From the NCBI GenBank assembly GCA_964451365.1, contig CAYVIB010000048.1:1-22921 (forward strand): 22,921 nucleotides of DNA. Reading direction: 5' to 3'. The notes beneath the pieces are model-generated. The model was given only the letters and a program-made list of their open reading frames with translations, was not told the origin of the DNA and did no database searches. This DNA comes from CAYVIB01 sp964451365 (GTDB lineage Bacteria; Pseudomonadota; Gammaproteobacteria; Pseudomonadales; Cellvibrionaceae). Shown here piece after piece: positions 7,553 to 16,605 of the stretch. A program made the translations under genes and the position numbers. Each line of letters begins with the position of its first letter. Within the stretch, counting starts at the first letter, position 1.

Positions 7553-7659
7553 TGGAAAGAAGAAGTGTGTATGATGGCGCTCATTTCAATTCAATTCGAA
7601 CGGAAATTGTTATGGCGCCATTTTGGAAAAGGAAAAAGGTGGCCTGCCTCGACTGGTAA
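7552..7659 (+). CDS. Possible translation-coupled 35-aa ORF
   Basis: Its ATG overlaps the stop of the preceding gene (TGATG at 7550-7554), the classic coupling arrangement. It encodes MERRSVYDGAHFNSIRTEIV followed by a short basic, Trp-containing tail. There is no similarity I recognise and no separate ribosome-binding site. It may be chance. Confidence 0.2.
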   Translation: MERRSVYDGAHFNSIRTEIVMAPFWKRKKVACLDW

Positions 7660-7681
7660 CTTTTTTACCAGGAACCGAGGC
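7646..7681. promoter_or_regulatory. Two-part hairpin in the 7553-7878 intergenic region
   Basis: GCCTCG (7646-7651) pairs with CGAGGC (7676-7681), and CTGGTAA (7653-7659) with TTACCAG (7665-7671), giving a stem of 13 pairs with a small asymmetric bulge. No T-run follows, so it is not a standard terminator. The rest of the region up to 7878 holds the LysR promoter and nothing else I recognise. Confidence 0.5.
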
Positions 7682-7878
7682 GCTGATTCCAAAAACCGAA
7701 TATGAGATTGAACTCAAGTCAGGCATTAACTCTCTATACAGGAGCGGAGAAAAATAATTCTAATGTAGCTGACTAAGAAACCGAGGCCGCGGTCAGTCTC
7801 CATCCGGGTATAGAGAAAATCCATTATTAATTTGCGGCGGCGTTTTTTATATAACGATCGACGCCAGAGGTAACTGGA

Positions 7879-8751
7879 ATGATTGATCGTCGATTACAGA
7901 TTTTTTACACTGTAGCGAAAACCGGCAACATTACCAAGGCCGCTCATATTCTGCATATGACGCAGCCGGCCGTTACATCGCAAATCCAAAAATTTGAAGA
8001 ATACTACAATGTGCAACTGCTTAATCGCCACCATAACGGCGTATCGCTTACGCCGGTAGGCGAGTCCATATTCCATCATGTCAAAGCCATTTGGAATCTC
8101 TACGAATTGATGGACCAAAAGCTTCTTGCCTGCAATAAAAACGCGGTAAGTTCATATCTGCGAATCGGGGTTACCACGGGTGCCGTGGACTTACTGTTTC
8201 GAGTGGTTGATAAATTTTGCGACCTTTATCGCGATGTGGATGTGCGGGTATATGTGGATGACAATGAGAGCATCGAACACCAGCTTGAGAACCACAGTAT
8301 CGACCTGGCGTTAGTCGAAGAAAGAAAGGTGCAAAAAAATATTAAGGTCGAAGCCACATGGCGGGATCCAATGGTGGTTATCATGCCGGTTGACCATCCA
8401 CTTGCGGCGTCCGGTAAAGTCACGGTTGAAGACCTGGGACATTACCCGATAGTTTGTCGCGACGACGGCACGCTTCTGTACGAGCAGGTTTTTCAATGTA
8501 AGCCCGGGGCGCTGGAGGTTTATAAGAATTTCGGCAGCATTGATGCGGTCGTCGACGCGGTAAAACTAAAAATAGGCCTGGCCGTAATTTCGAAAACCTC
8601 CCTGCTGAGGTTGTCGAGAACGGAACGCCTGGTTGCGCTCGATCTGGACCCGCCGCATCTCCAGGTTTTGCTGTTAATTCGTTGTGCGCGTTATCAGTGC
8701 GATGAGCCCGCCCGCAGAATGCTGGGGTATGTCCGTTTGTTTGGCGTATAA
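7879..8751 (+). CDS. LysR-family transcriptional regulator
   Basis: 290 residues, usual length for the family. The N-terminal winged helix-turn-helix (about 1-60) shows LQIFYTVAKTGNITKAAHIL, then TQPAVTSQIQKFEEYYNVQLLNR and SLTPVGESIFHHV, all standard LysR landmarks. The rest is a periplasmic-binding-protein-like effector domain (about 92-285; RIGVTTGAVD at its start, VVIMPVDHPLAASGKVTVEDL in the middle). A GAGG lies upstream of the ATG. It converges with trxC, with only 20 bp between the stops. Its target may be the exported proteins upstream, but it is not divergent from any gene, so the usual LysR clue is missing. Confidence 0.93.
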   Translation: MIDRRLQIFYTVAKTGNITKAAHILHMTQPAVTSQIQKFEEYYNVQLLNRHHNGVSLTPVGESIFHHVKAIWNLYELMDQKLLACNKNAVSSYLRIGVTTGAVDLLFRVVDKFCDLYRDVDVRVYVDDNESIEHQLENHSIDLALVEERKVQKNIKVEATWRDPMVVIMPVDHPLAASGKVTVEDLGHYPIVCRDDGTLLYEQVFQCKPGALEVYKNFGSIDAVVDAVKLKIGLAVISKTSLLRLSRTERLVALDLDPPHLQVLLLIRCARYQCDEPARRMLGYVRLFGV

Positions 8752-8771
8752 AGGGCATAATCGGATGCGGC

Positions 8772-9221
8772 TCAGGAACCTGCAAGATGCTGATTAAGCC
8801 ATTGCTCAAACTGATGTCGCGGCAAAGCGCCGGCAAGACGTGTTACCTCGCGCCCGTGGCGCATCACCATCAGGGTTGGAATCGAGCGAATTTGAAACTG
8901 CGTGGCCGCGCGTGGATTGGCTTCGGTGTCGAGCTTTACAAAGCTCGCCCGGGTACCGAATACCCGCGCCACCTGGGCAAACACCGGCGCAAACTGCTGG
9001 CACGGACCGCACCACGGCGCCCAGAAATCCACTACCACCGGCAGGTCGGTCCGCCCGGTATAGCGGGCGAAGTTATCGTCCGTTGCCGCAATTGGCCACC
9101 CGTCCAGAAGCTGCGCCTTGCATTTTCCGCACACCGGCGCGTCGCCGAGCTTATGTTGTGGCACACGGTTAATGGCCGTGCAGGACGGGCATACCAGGTG
9201 AAGTGAGGTTTGGGTGCTCAT
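8772..9221 (-). CDS. trxC: Thioredoxin 2 (TrxC), zinc-binding
   Basis: 149 residues from the ATG at 9221; an upstream in-frame TTG at 9281 would add 20 residues without homology. It is a cytoplasmic disulfide reductase of the oxidative-stress response. An N-terminal zinc ribbon carries CPSC (C11, C14) and CGKC (C31, C34). The thioredoxin fold follows with DFWAPWCGPC (active cysteines C71 and C74) and the cis-proline segment IRSIPTL (P115). It is slightly longer than E. coli TrxC. It is divergent from lhr and converges with the LysR gene. A decayed relative of its 3' half lies at 5983-6204. Confidence 0.96.
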   Translation of the reverse strand: MSTQTSLHLVCPSCTAINRVPQHKLGDAPVCGKCKAQLLDGWPIAATDDNFARYTGRTDLPVVVDFWAPWCGPCQQFAPVFAQVARVFGTRASFVKLDTEANPRAATQFQIRSIPTLMVMRHGREVTRLAGALPRHQFEQWLNQHLAGS

Positions 9222-9368
9222 AGGAAGACTATCTATTGGTCCGACTGTTTGAGATATGTGCGCGCCCGCGAGAATTTTCAAGCGGTTACTATTCGTTACA
9301 CCACACTAGTTTCGTCCAGTAGTGGAAGTAAAATAGACTCCTGTCCGGCGCTCCCCTATTATCTGCCG
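9222..9368. promoter_or_regulatory. Divergent trxC / lhr promoter region
   Basis: 147 bp between the two divergent start codons; both promoters must lie here. No consensus boxes are clear enough to place. Neither gene has a strong Shine-Dalgarno. Confidence 0.55.
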
Positions 9369-12300
9369 ATGTCCGACAACCTGTTCCACCCCGCCGTCAC
9401 CGCCTGGCTGAATGCCAGCTTCGGTGGCGCCACGCCCACCCAGGCGCAGGCCTGGCCCGCCATTCAATCCGGCCGGGACGTATTAATCGCGGCGCCCACC
9501 GGCTCCGGTAAAACCCTGGCGGCGTTTATGAGTGCTATCGATACGCTGGTACAGGTCGGCGTCCAGGCGCCATTGCTGGATGAAACCACCGTGCTGTATG
9601 TGTCGCCGCTTAAAGCCCTGTCGAATGATATCCAGAGCAACCTGGAGCTGCCACTAGGCGGCATTCGCAAGCAGCTCAGTGCGATGGGCCTGCCCGAGGT
9701 CGGCATTCGCACCCATGTGCGCACCGGTGACACGTCCCAGGTCGAGCGCAATATGACTCGCCGCCAGGCACCGCATATCGTTATCACCACGCCGGAATCC
9801 CTCTACGTGCTGTTGGGCTCGGAGTCGGGCCGCGACATGTTGCGCACCGTGCGCACGGTCATCGTCGATGAAATTCACGCACTCGTGGGCAACAAGCGCG
9901 GGGTGCACCTGGCGCTGTCGCTGGAACGCTTGCAGGCGTTGGCGACACAGCCACTGCAAAGGATTGGCTTGTCCGCCACGCAAAAGCCAATCGAAACCGT
10001 AGCGAAATTTTTAATCGGCGCCAAACGCAAACTGAAAGACTGCGTAATCGTCGACAGCGGCCATGTGCGCGAACGGGACCTGCAAATTGTGGTGCCGCCG
10101 GTGCCGCTGGAAGCTGTCATGTCCAACGAAGCCTGGCAAACCGTCTACGATCAACTGGCGGCGTTAATTGCCCGGCACAAAACCACGCTGATTTTCGTCA
10201 ACACCCGCCGCCATGCGGAGCGGGTCACCCGCCATTTGTCGGAGCGAGTCGGCGAAGAAAACGTCGCCGCGCATCACGGCAGCCTGTCCCGGGAACGGCG
10301 CTTCAGCGCCGAACAGCGGCTCAAGGCCGGCCAGCTCAAGGCCATGGTGGCCACCGCGTCGCTGGAGTTGGGTATCGATATCGGCGATGTCGATTTGGTT
10401 TGCCAACTCGGCGCCTGCCGTTCCATTGCCACTTTTTTGCAGCGGGCCGGCCGCGCCAATCACTCGGTCAGCGGCAAGCCGAAGGCGCGCCTGTTTCCTC
10501 TCTCAAGGGACGAACTGGTGGAAAGCGTGGCGCTGCTCGATGCGGTGCGTCGCGATGAGCTCGATCATTTGATCATGCCGGAACAGCCGCTGGATGTGTT
10601 GGCCCAGCAGATCGTCGCCGAAGTGGCGGCTCGGGAATGGAATGAAGATGCCTTGTTCCTGCTGGTGCGCAGCGCTTATCCCTATCGGCGTTTGCCGCGC
10701 GCGCAGTTCGACAAAACGCTACAACTGTTGGCCGAAGGTTACGGCACCGGCCGCGGTAGCCAGCGCCAATATATCCACCGCGATGCGGTCAACAAACAAT
10801 TGCGCGGCCGCCGGGGAGCGCGCCTCACTGCCATCATGTCCGGCGGCACCATCCCCGACAATGCCGATTACCAGGTGGTTATGGAGCCGGAGGGCATTGC
10901 GGTCGGCACGGTGAATGAAGATTTTGCCGTTGAAAGCATGGCTGGGGATATTTTTCAGCTCGGCAACACCTCCTACAAAATCCTGCGGGTGGAAGCCGGG
11001 CGGGTGCGGGTCGAGGACGCGCGCGGCCAGCCGCCGACCATTCCCTTCTGGTTGGGGGAGGCGCCGGGGCGCAGCGACGAGTTATCCGAAGCGGTGGCGC
11101 GCCTGCGGCAAACCATTGAACGCTTCGACGATACGGAAAAAAGCCGGCGCTGGCTGGTGGACGAAGTGGGCATCGCCGCCGCCGCAGTCGACCAGTTGCT
11201 GGATTTCCTGACTGCCGCCAAAGCCGCTCTCGGTGCGCTGCCCACCCGGGACACAGTCATCTTCGAGCGTTTTTTCGATGAAACCGGCGGCATGCAACTG
11301 GTCATTCATGCCCCGTTTGGCAGCCGCATAAACCGCGCCTGGGGCCTGGCATTGCGCAAGCGCTTTTGCCGCAAATTCAATTTCGAATTGCAGGCGGCGG
11401 CCACCGAGGACGCCATCGTTATTTCCCTCAGCACCAGTCACAGTTTTCCCCTGATCGACGTGGCCCACTACCTCAATTCCCGCACCGTGCGGGATGTACT
11501 GATCCAGGCACTGCTGGACGCGCCGATGTTCGCCGCCCGCTGGCGTTGGGCAGCCGGTATCGCCTTGGCCATTCCGCGCTTTCGCGGCGGTAAAAAAACG
11601 CCGCCACAACTGCAGCGCATTTATGCGGAGGATTTGATTGCCGATGTGTTCCCGGACCAGATCGCCTGCGCCGAAAACCTCAGCGGCCCGCGCGATATTC
11701 CCGATCATCCCCTGGTGCAACAGGCGCTCACTGACTGCCTTGAGGAAGCCATGGATATCGATGGCCTCAAACAACTGCTGAAACGGATCGAAAGCGGCGA
11801 ATTGCGCATTATTGCCCGCGACACCACCGAACCCTCGCCGCTGGCTCTGCAAGTCCTGGCCGCCCGGCCCTATGCCTACCTCGACGACGCTCCGCTGGAA
11901 GAGCGCCGCACCCAGGCGGTGATGAGCCGTCGTTGGCTCGATCCGCAAAGCGCCAGTGACATCGGCCAGCTGGACGCCGAAGCGATTGCCCTGGTGTGCG
12001 AACAGGCTTTTCCCGTTGCGGTCAATGCTGACGAACTGCACGACGCGTTGATGTCCGCGCATTTCCTCACCCGGGATGAAATAACCAGGCAGCCGGCCTG
12101 GAGCGGTTTTCTCCAACAACTAAGTGCCGCCAAACGGGCCGCGCAATTAACTATCAATAAAACAACAAGCCTGTGGGTCAGCGCCGAACGGCTGCCGCGC
12201 TTATCTGCTCTGTTTCCAAATTCAACCTTGGCCCCAAAAATAGAAGCGCCGGAACCTTATCGCAGCGAATTACCGAATACCGAAACCGCATTACTGGAAA

Positions 12301-13727
12301 TCATTCGCGGGCGCCTGGAAATTCTCGGCCCGGTTACCGCCGCCGAACTGGCGGCGCCGCTCGGTATTGATGTAGGTAACGTGGACAGGGCACTGCTCGC
12401 GCTGGAACAGGAAGGCTACGCCATTCGCGGCCAGTTTCGCCCGGTCGTTGCCAATGAGTCCGACATAGAGTGGTGCGAACGCGGCCTGCTGGCGCGCATC
12501 CATCGCTACACCCTCAACCGCTTGCGCGCGGAAATCGAACCCGTCTCCACCCAGGACTTCATGCGCTTTCTGCTGCGCTGGCAAAACGTCGATGCCGAAA
12601 ACCGCAAGGAAGGCCCCGACGCCCTCGCCACCGTGCTCGCCAACCTGGAAGGTTTCGAAGCCCCGGCCATCGCCTGGGAAAGCGAAATCCTTCCCGGCCG
12701 TTTAAACAACTACAACCCGAGCTGGCTCGACGATTTATGCCTCGCAGGCCGGGTGGGCTGGGCGCGGTTGGCCCGGCCCAGGCCGGCGGAAGCGAAGGAA
12801 GGTAAAAGCCGCCGTGCCGGCCCGGTGCGCACCACGCCCATCGCCCTGGTTGCGCGTCGCAAAATGTCGCTGTGGAGCGCCGCCGCCAACGGCCCAAACT
12901 TTTCCAGCACCGGGAACGGTAATCTGAGTTCCCGCGCACAGCGGGTTTACGACTGCCTGCGGCAACAGGGCGCCCTGTTTTTCGACGAAATGACCGACGG
13001 CACCCGCCTGTTGCCCACCGAACTGGAGAATGCCCTGGGCGAACTGGTGGCGCTGGGCGTGGTGACCGCCGACAGCTTTACCGGCCTGCGGGCGCTGCTA
13101 TTGGAACAGGCCAAACGCAAATCTTTCAGCGGCGCCAAACGCCGCTATCGCACGGCCCTGTTCGGCATTCAGGACGCCGGCCGCTGGTCGCTACTGCGCA
13201 CCGCGGCAGTCGAATACGACGAAATGCTCGAGCAAATCGCGCTCACGCTGTTGCGCCGTTACGGCGTTATTTTCTGGCGCCTGCTTGCCCGCGAGGCCGA
13301 CTGGCTGCCCCCCTGGCGTGACCTGCTGCGGGTACTGCGCCGCCTGGAAGCGCGCGGCGATATTCGCGGCGGCCGTTTCGTCGCCGGCATCACCGGCGAG
13401 CAATTCGCACTGCCGGATGCCATCGCCTCCCTGCGCGGCATTCGCAAGCAGGCCCGCAATGACGAACTCATCAGCATCAGCGCCGCCGATCCTCTTAACC
13501 TGGCCGGCACTTTGCTGCCCGGCGACAAAATTCCCGCCCTCGCCGGCAACCGCATTTTATTGTGCGACGGCGTTCCGGTGGCGGCGCTGGTGTCCGATGA
13601 GATTCGCTGGTTGCAATCCGCCACCACGGCACAGCAGCAGGAATGGAAAACCGCGCTGATCCGGCGGACAGCCGGCGCGCCTCAATTGGGGCCGCTGCGG
13701 GCGAAGGGGTATAGGGTGCGGAAGTGA
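9369..13727 (+). CDS. lhr: Large ATP-dependent helicase Lhr (full-length type)
   Basis: 1452 residues from ATG 9369; the frame is open to 9210 but that extension is not helicase-like. Superfamily 2 3'-5' DNA/RNA-DNA helicase. The core shows Walker A APTGSGKT (42-49), DEIH (167-170), LSAT (201-204), HHGSLSRE in the second RecA domain and motif VI QRAGRANH (358-365). A winged-helix and Lhr-specific domain follow, with MSGGTIPDNADYQV and FGSRINRAWGLALRKRF. The length places it with E. coli-type Lhr, which carries an extra C-terminal region, rather than the short Lhr-core proteins. In E. coli that C-terminal region has uracil-DNA glycosylase activity; whether it is active here is inferred. The gene looks clearly GC-richer than the operon at 2308-5986. 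Confidence 0.96.
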   Translation: MSDNLFHPAVTAWLNASFGGATPTQAQAWPAIQSGRDVLIAAPTGSGKTLAAFMSAIDTLVQVGVQAPLLDETTVLYVSPLKALSNDIQSNLELPLGGIRKQLSAMGLPEVGIRTHVRTGDTSQVERNMTRRQAPHIVITTPESLYVLLGSESGRDMLRTVRTVIVDEIHALVGNKRGVHLALSLERLQALATQPLQRIGLSATQKPIETVAKFLIGAKRKLKDCVIVDSGHVRERDLQIVVPPVPLEAVMSNEAWQTVYDQLAALIARHKTTLIFVNTRRHAERVTRHLSERVGEENVAAHHGSLSRERRFSAEQRLKAGQLKAMVATASLELGIDIGDVDLVCQLGACRSIATFLQRAGRANHSVSGKPKARLFPLSRDELVESVALLDAVRRDELDHLIMPEQPLDVLAQQIVAEVAAREWNEDALFLLVRSAYPYRRLPRAQFDKTLQLLAEGYGTGRGSQRQYIHRDAVNKQLRGRRGARLTAIMSGGTIPDNADYQVVMEPEGIAVGTVNEDFAVESMAGDIFQLGNTSYKILRVEAGRVRVEDARGQPPTIPFWLGEAPGRSDELSEAVARLRQTIERFDDTEKSRRWLVDEVGIAAAAVDQLLDFLTAAKAALGALPTRDTVIFERFFDETGGMQLVIHAPFGSRINRAWGLALRKRFCRKFNFELQAAATEDAIVISLSTSHSFPLIDVAHYLNSRTVRDVLIQALLDAPMFAARWRWAAGIALAIPRFRGGKKTPPQLQRIYAEDLIADVFPDQIACAENLSGPRDIPDHPLVQQALTDCLEEAMDIDGLKQLLKRIESGELRIIARDTTEPSPLALQVLAARPYAYLDDAPLEERRTQAVMSRRWLDPQSASDIGQLDAEAIALVCEQAFPVAVNADELHDALMSAHFLTRDEITRQPAWSGFLQQLSAAKRAAQLTINKTTSLWVSAERLPRLSALFPNSTLAPKIEAPEPYRSELPNTETALLEIIRGRLEILGPVTAAELAAPLGIDVGNVDRALLALEQEGYAIRGQFRPVVANESDIEWCERGLLARIHRYTLNRLRAEIEPVSTQDFMRFLLRWQNVDAENRKEGPDALATVLANLEGFEAPAIAWESEILPGRLNNYNPSWLDDLCLAGRVGWARLARPRPAEAKEGKSRRAGPVRTTPIALVARRKMSLWSAAANGPNFSSTGNGNLSSRAQRVYDCLRQQGALFFDEMTDGTRLLPTELENALGELVALGVVTADSFTGLRALLLEQAKRKSFSGAKRRYRTALFGIQDAGRWSLLRTAAVEYDEMLEQIALTLLRRYGVIFWRLLAREADWLPPWRDLLRVLRRLEARGDIRGGRFVAGITGEQFALPDAIASLRGIRKQARNDELISISAADPLNLAGTLLPGDKIPALAGNRILLCDGVPVAALVSDEIRWLQSATTAQQQEWKTALIRRTAGAPQLGPLRAKGYRVRK

Positions 13728-13771
13728 TAATGAAGTTGAATCAATAATCATGGGAGTTTTAAGAGATTTCA

Positions 13772-14791
13772 ATGCACATCATCAATGGCGACAGCGCGGC
13801 AGGTTCGTTCAGGCAGGCTTTCCATATTCCGAAAGAGGAGATTTTAGTCTTTAGGGATGTGCTGTCCTGTGGTGGTTTGGCTGGATTTAAGGATACGGAT
13901 AGCTGGTCAAAATACAGAAGAGACTATTGGACGCAAGTGTGTGCCGAACAAGGATTTGGTGCGATAGACGATATGCATAAAGCCCCGCGAGATCTATACA
14001 ATAATTTAGCGGACCTGAAAAGTGCCGATGTAACGCTATGGATGGGCTGCGCTCTAAGCGACCAATTGCTGTTGGTTTTTGTGGTGAAATTGTTTGATCA
14101 CCTCGGCTTGGATTTTGGAACGTTATCGATACGCCAATATCGGACGTTTGATAAGAGAAATTTAACAGTGGTTGGTGTGGGAATACTGAGTCCTGGGCAG
14201 ATTAAAAAATTAAAACCTGAAGCCTTCACATTGGATGAAAATCAAATCTCTTTCTGCCTTGAGGTATGGGAGGCAGTAACGGCAGCTGCACCAGAGGGGC
14301 TCATGCGGATATTGGACAGAAGGGAAACATGTCTGCCTTTACTCCACAAAGCGCTAACCAACTTCCTGTACCGCTATCCTGATATCGCAAACGGATTGAG
14401 CCGCTTTGATGAAATTATCCTTAATGCCGCGAAAAAACATGCCCCCAATACGGCTCGCGTCATAGGCTATGCGCTGGGGTATGATCTGTTTCTTAACGAA
14501 GATAATATTCACGAGCTGGATGCCGTGGGCGATATCTACCTGTTTTATCGCCTGAAAAATATGGCGAAAAATCATCTCAATAAACCGTTGCTTTCACTCA
14601 ATATGATGGATGCGTCGCTTAGAAATACCACCGTGGAAGTAACAGACTTTGGTCTTGAGGTGTTAGACGGAAAACACAATGTCGTGCGGGTAAATGGTAT
14701 TGACGACTGGGTAGCGGGAGTGCGTCTTGATGCTTCAACAGGAAAAGCATGGTTTAGAAACGGCGGTGAGCTCGTGTTGAAGCGGATTTAG
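13772..14791 (+). CDS. DUF1835 domain-containing protein
   Basis: 339 residues beginning MHIINGDSAAGSFRQAF, the DUF1835 signature (HI.NGDSA.G), followed by ILVFRDVLSCGGL and a W..YR.DYW segment typical of its N-terminal domain (about 1-125). The remainder is mostly helical, with a small beta-rich end (about 295-339). It is presumably cytoplasmic: no signal peptide or membrane segment. AAGAG lies 7 nt before the ATG, and the gene starts 44 bp after lhr, so read-through from lhr is possible. The molecular function of DUF1835 is not established. Confidence 0.85.
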   Translation: MHIINGDSAAGSFRQAFHIPKEEILVFRDVLSCGGLAGFKDTDSWSKYRRDYWTQVCAEQGFGAIDDMHKAPRDLYNNLADLKSADVTLWMGCALSDQLLLVFVVKLFDHLGLDFGTLSIRQYRTFDKRNLTVVGVGILSPGQIKKLKPEAFTLDENQISFCLEVWEAVTAAAPEGLMRILDRRETCLPLLHKALTNFLYRYPDIANGLSRFDEIILNAAKKHAPNTARVIGYALGYDLFLNEDNIHELDAVGDIYLFYRLKNMAKNHLNKPLLSLNMMDASLRNTTVEVTDFGLEVLDGKHNVVRVNGIDDWVAGVRLDASTGKAWFRNGGELVLKRI

Positions 14792-14946
14792 TCAGGGACA
14801 TGTAGCTTGTATTGAGCTAAAGGCAGGCTATCCATTTGCAGGTTTTCGAATAAGGTCGGTTCGCTGATCGCCCCCAGTGATGAAGTGAATCCAGTATTCC
14901 AAACCGGGGTGCTGGAAGAATCCCGAAAAATAATTAAAAAATGCAT
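14788..14946 (-). CDS. Possible 52-aa ORF or gene remnant, unknown
   Basis: A minus-strand frame whose TAA shares bases with the TAG of the DUF1835 gene (TTAG at 14788-14791). It starts MHFLIIFRDSSSTPVWNTGF and ends AQYKLHVPD. The composition is protein-like but there is no family I know and the ribosome-binding site is weak. It could be the tail of a decayed gene. Confidence 0.2.
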   Translation of the reverse strand: MHFLIIFRDSSSTPVWNTGFTSSLGAISEPTLFENLQMDSLPLAQYKLHVPD

Positions 14947-15196
14947 AGTCTCAGGCCCATTTCCAAATGAACGCGCCTTTCACACCGCACGCCGCCCGAA
15001 CAAAACCGATCCTTTATAACCGCATGCAGGGAATTGGCCGCAACGGTTGGCTTGTACCTACCAGGTCTGGCACATGGCGCCTGGTATATGAGACGGCTTG
15101 GCAAAAAATAAACGAATTCGACTTGCCGTAATATAAACCTTCGACAATAATTTGATAGTTGCCAATGCCCGGTTGGCTTATTGTGTATTTAAGCTT
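14947..15196. other. Intergenic region with inverted repeat
   Basis: No gene seen. TACCAGG (15059-15065) and CCTGGTA (15080-15086) form a perfect 7-bp inverted repeat with a 14-nt spacer, about 110 bp before the next start codon, a plausible operator. AT-rich DNA from about 15100 is the likely promoter of the 15197 gene. Confidence 0.4.
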
Positions 15197-16489
15197 ATGA
15201 ACCATGGAAAATTGTTATTTGCTCTTGCGGTTGGCGCATGCTCGTTCAGCACCTCCCCGGCATTGGCACAGTTCACTCAACCCGTTCAGCTGCAGGCTGG
15301 CGAAACCCGGAATGCCAGTCTCGACAAGAGTTCACCGGTTTTAAAAAATACCTCGCGCTACGATTGCTATGCAATTAGTACCACCGCCAGTGAAGAGATC
15401 ACGGTGACGCTTGAGTCCTCCGCCTTCGACCCGGCTATCGAAATAGCTCGCGGTGCGTTATGCCATGCTTACTCCCTGCAATACGAAAACGATAATGTTG
15501 ATGACTCAACGACAACCGCGCGGGTATCTTTTAACGCTGCCGGTGGCCGCTATTTGGTAATAGTCAAAAGTAAATCGCCAGACGCCGTCGGCGCATATCG
15601 ATTGCAGGTCGGTGGCGATGTGGTTCAACAAGCAGCGGTAAAAGCGCCTTCCGCCGAAAAACAACGGCGCCAGCAGATTATGGAAGTGGAAATCGCCAAA
15701 CGCGAAGCGGAATTGGCCGCGGCGGAAGCGAAGCGCAAGGCGGAGCAGGCGGCATACGAAGCGCGGCAGGCAGAGTTGCTTGCCTATTCAAGCACCGACG
15801 ACAGTGACTACGAAGACGATTATTACGAAGAAGAGTACGAAGCACCGCAACGCAACCCCTTCATGGTTTTTGCCGAAACGCTAAGCAGCGAACTGGCCAA
15901 GCAACAGCAGGCCGAAGACGAATTTCAACAGGGGCTGGAACAGGCTATTCGCCGGGGTGAGGCCGAACGCCAGCGGCGCGTGGCCGCGGAACAGGCCGCC
16001 GAGGCGCGACGGGTTGCCGCGTTGCAAAAATCCCAGGCCGCCGAACGGGCGCGCATCGAAGCGGAGGCCGCGCAAAGACGGGCTGAGGAAAAAGCGCGGA
16101 TGCTAAACAGGTCCACCACATCGAACGCCATGCGCAACCCCAACACCGGCCTGACGGCCAAACCTGTTGCAAGCAGCAACACCAGCGCACCCACATCAAC
16201 CGGCAGGGCTTCCACCAAAAGCGACCCACACCTGTGCATTAGCCGCCCCCAGCAGGTGCGCAATCCCAATTGCAAGGATGGTACGGCCTTTAGAGTTACG
16301 AATTCTTGCGAAGGCCCCGTGGATTTAAGAGTTTGTATTCGGACCGTTAAAGGCCAATGGGATTGCGGTGTGCAATACGGCATTAAAGCGGGCGCGACGG
16401 CGGGCTGGCCATCGTGCTTTGGTACCAGCGACGTTTTTGTTTCCGCCCGCCACAGTGATTCCGATATTCCACTGGCCAGTCCTCCCTGA
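15197..16489 (+). CDS. Exported PPC-like / coiled-coil / Cys-rich protein, unknown function
   Basis: 430 residues from ATG 15197; the upstream in-frame ATG at 15152 would bury the signal peptide. Signal peptide MNHGKLLFALAVGACSFSTS then PALA, cleavage before QFTQ. Residues about 25-140 resemble a pre-peptidase C-terminal (PPC) beta domain, ending GGRYLVIVKSKSPDAVGAYR. Then come a first charged coiled coil (about 150-195), a very acidic Tyr/Asp/Glu patch (about 203-214), a second Arg/Ala/Glu coiled coil (about 225-310), a Ser/Thr/Asn linker, and a C-terminal region with six cysteines (about 352-420). It is probably a periplasmic or surface scaffold protein. The next gene shares an N-terminal domain of similar style. 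Confidence 0.8.
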   Translation: MNHGKLLFALAVGACSFSTSPALAQFTQPVQLQAGETRNASLDKSSPVLKNTSRYDCYAISTTASEEITVTLESSAFDPAIEIARGALCHAYSLQYENDNVDDSTTTARVSFNAAGGRYLVIVKSKSPDAVGAYRLQVGGDVVQQAAVKAPSAEKQRRQQIMEVEIAKREAELAAAEAKRKAEQAAYEARQAELLAYSSTDDSDYEDDYYEEEYEAPQRNPFMVFAETLSSELAKQQQAEDEFQQGLEQAIRRGEAERQRRVAAEQAAEARRVAALQKSQAAERARIEAEAAQRRAEEKARMLNRSTTSNAMRNPNTGLTAKPVASSNTSAPTSTGRASTKSDPHLCISRPQQVRNPNCKDGTAFRVTNSCEGPVDLRVCIRTVKGQWDCGVQYGIKAGATAGWPSCFGTSDVFVSARHSDSDIPLASPP

Positions 16490-16605
16490 TTCAAAGTCAA
16501 GGAACATAAAATCCGATAAGCGGACACTATTCCGATATTAAAAACCGCGCAAGGATCAACATTGCGTTTTCAGCTTCAATCAACCAAACACAGCAGACTA
16601 CCTGA

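Noticed and set aside
11082..12119. 345-codon minus-strand frame inside lhr
   Set aside because: Typical antisense frame in GC-rich coding DNA; the Lhr reading frame is continuous across it.
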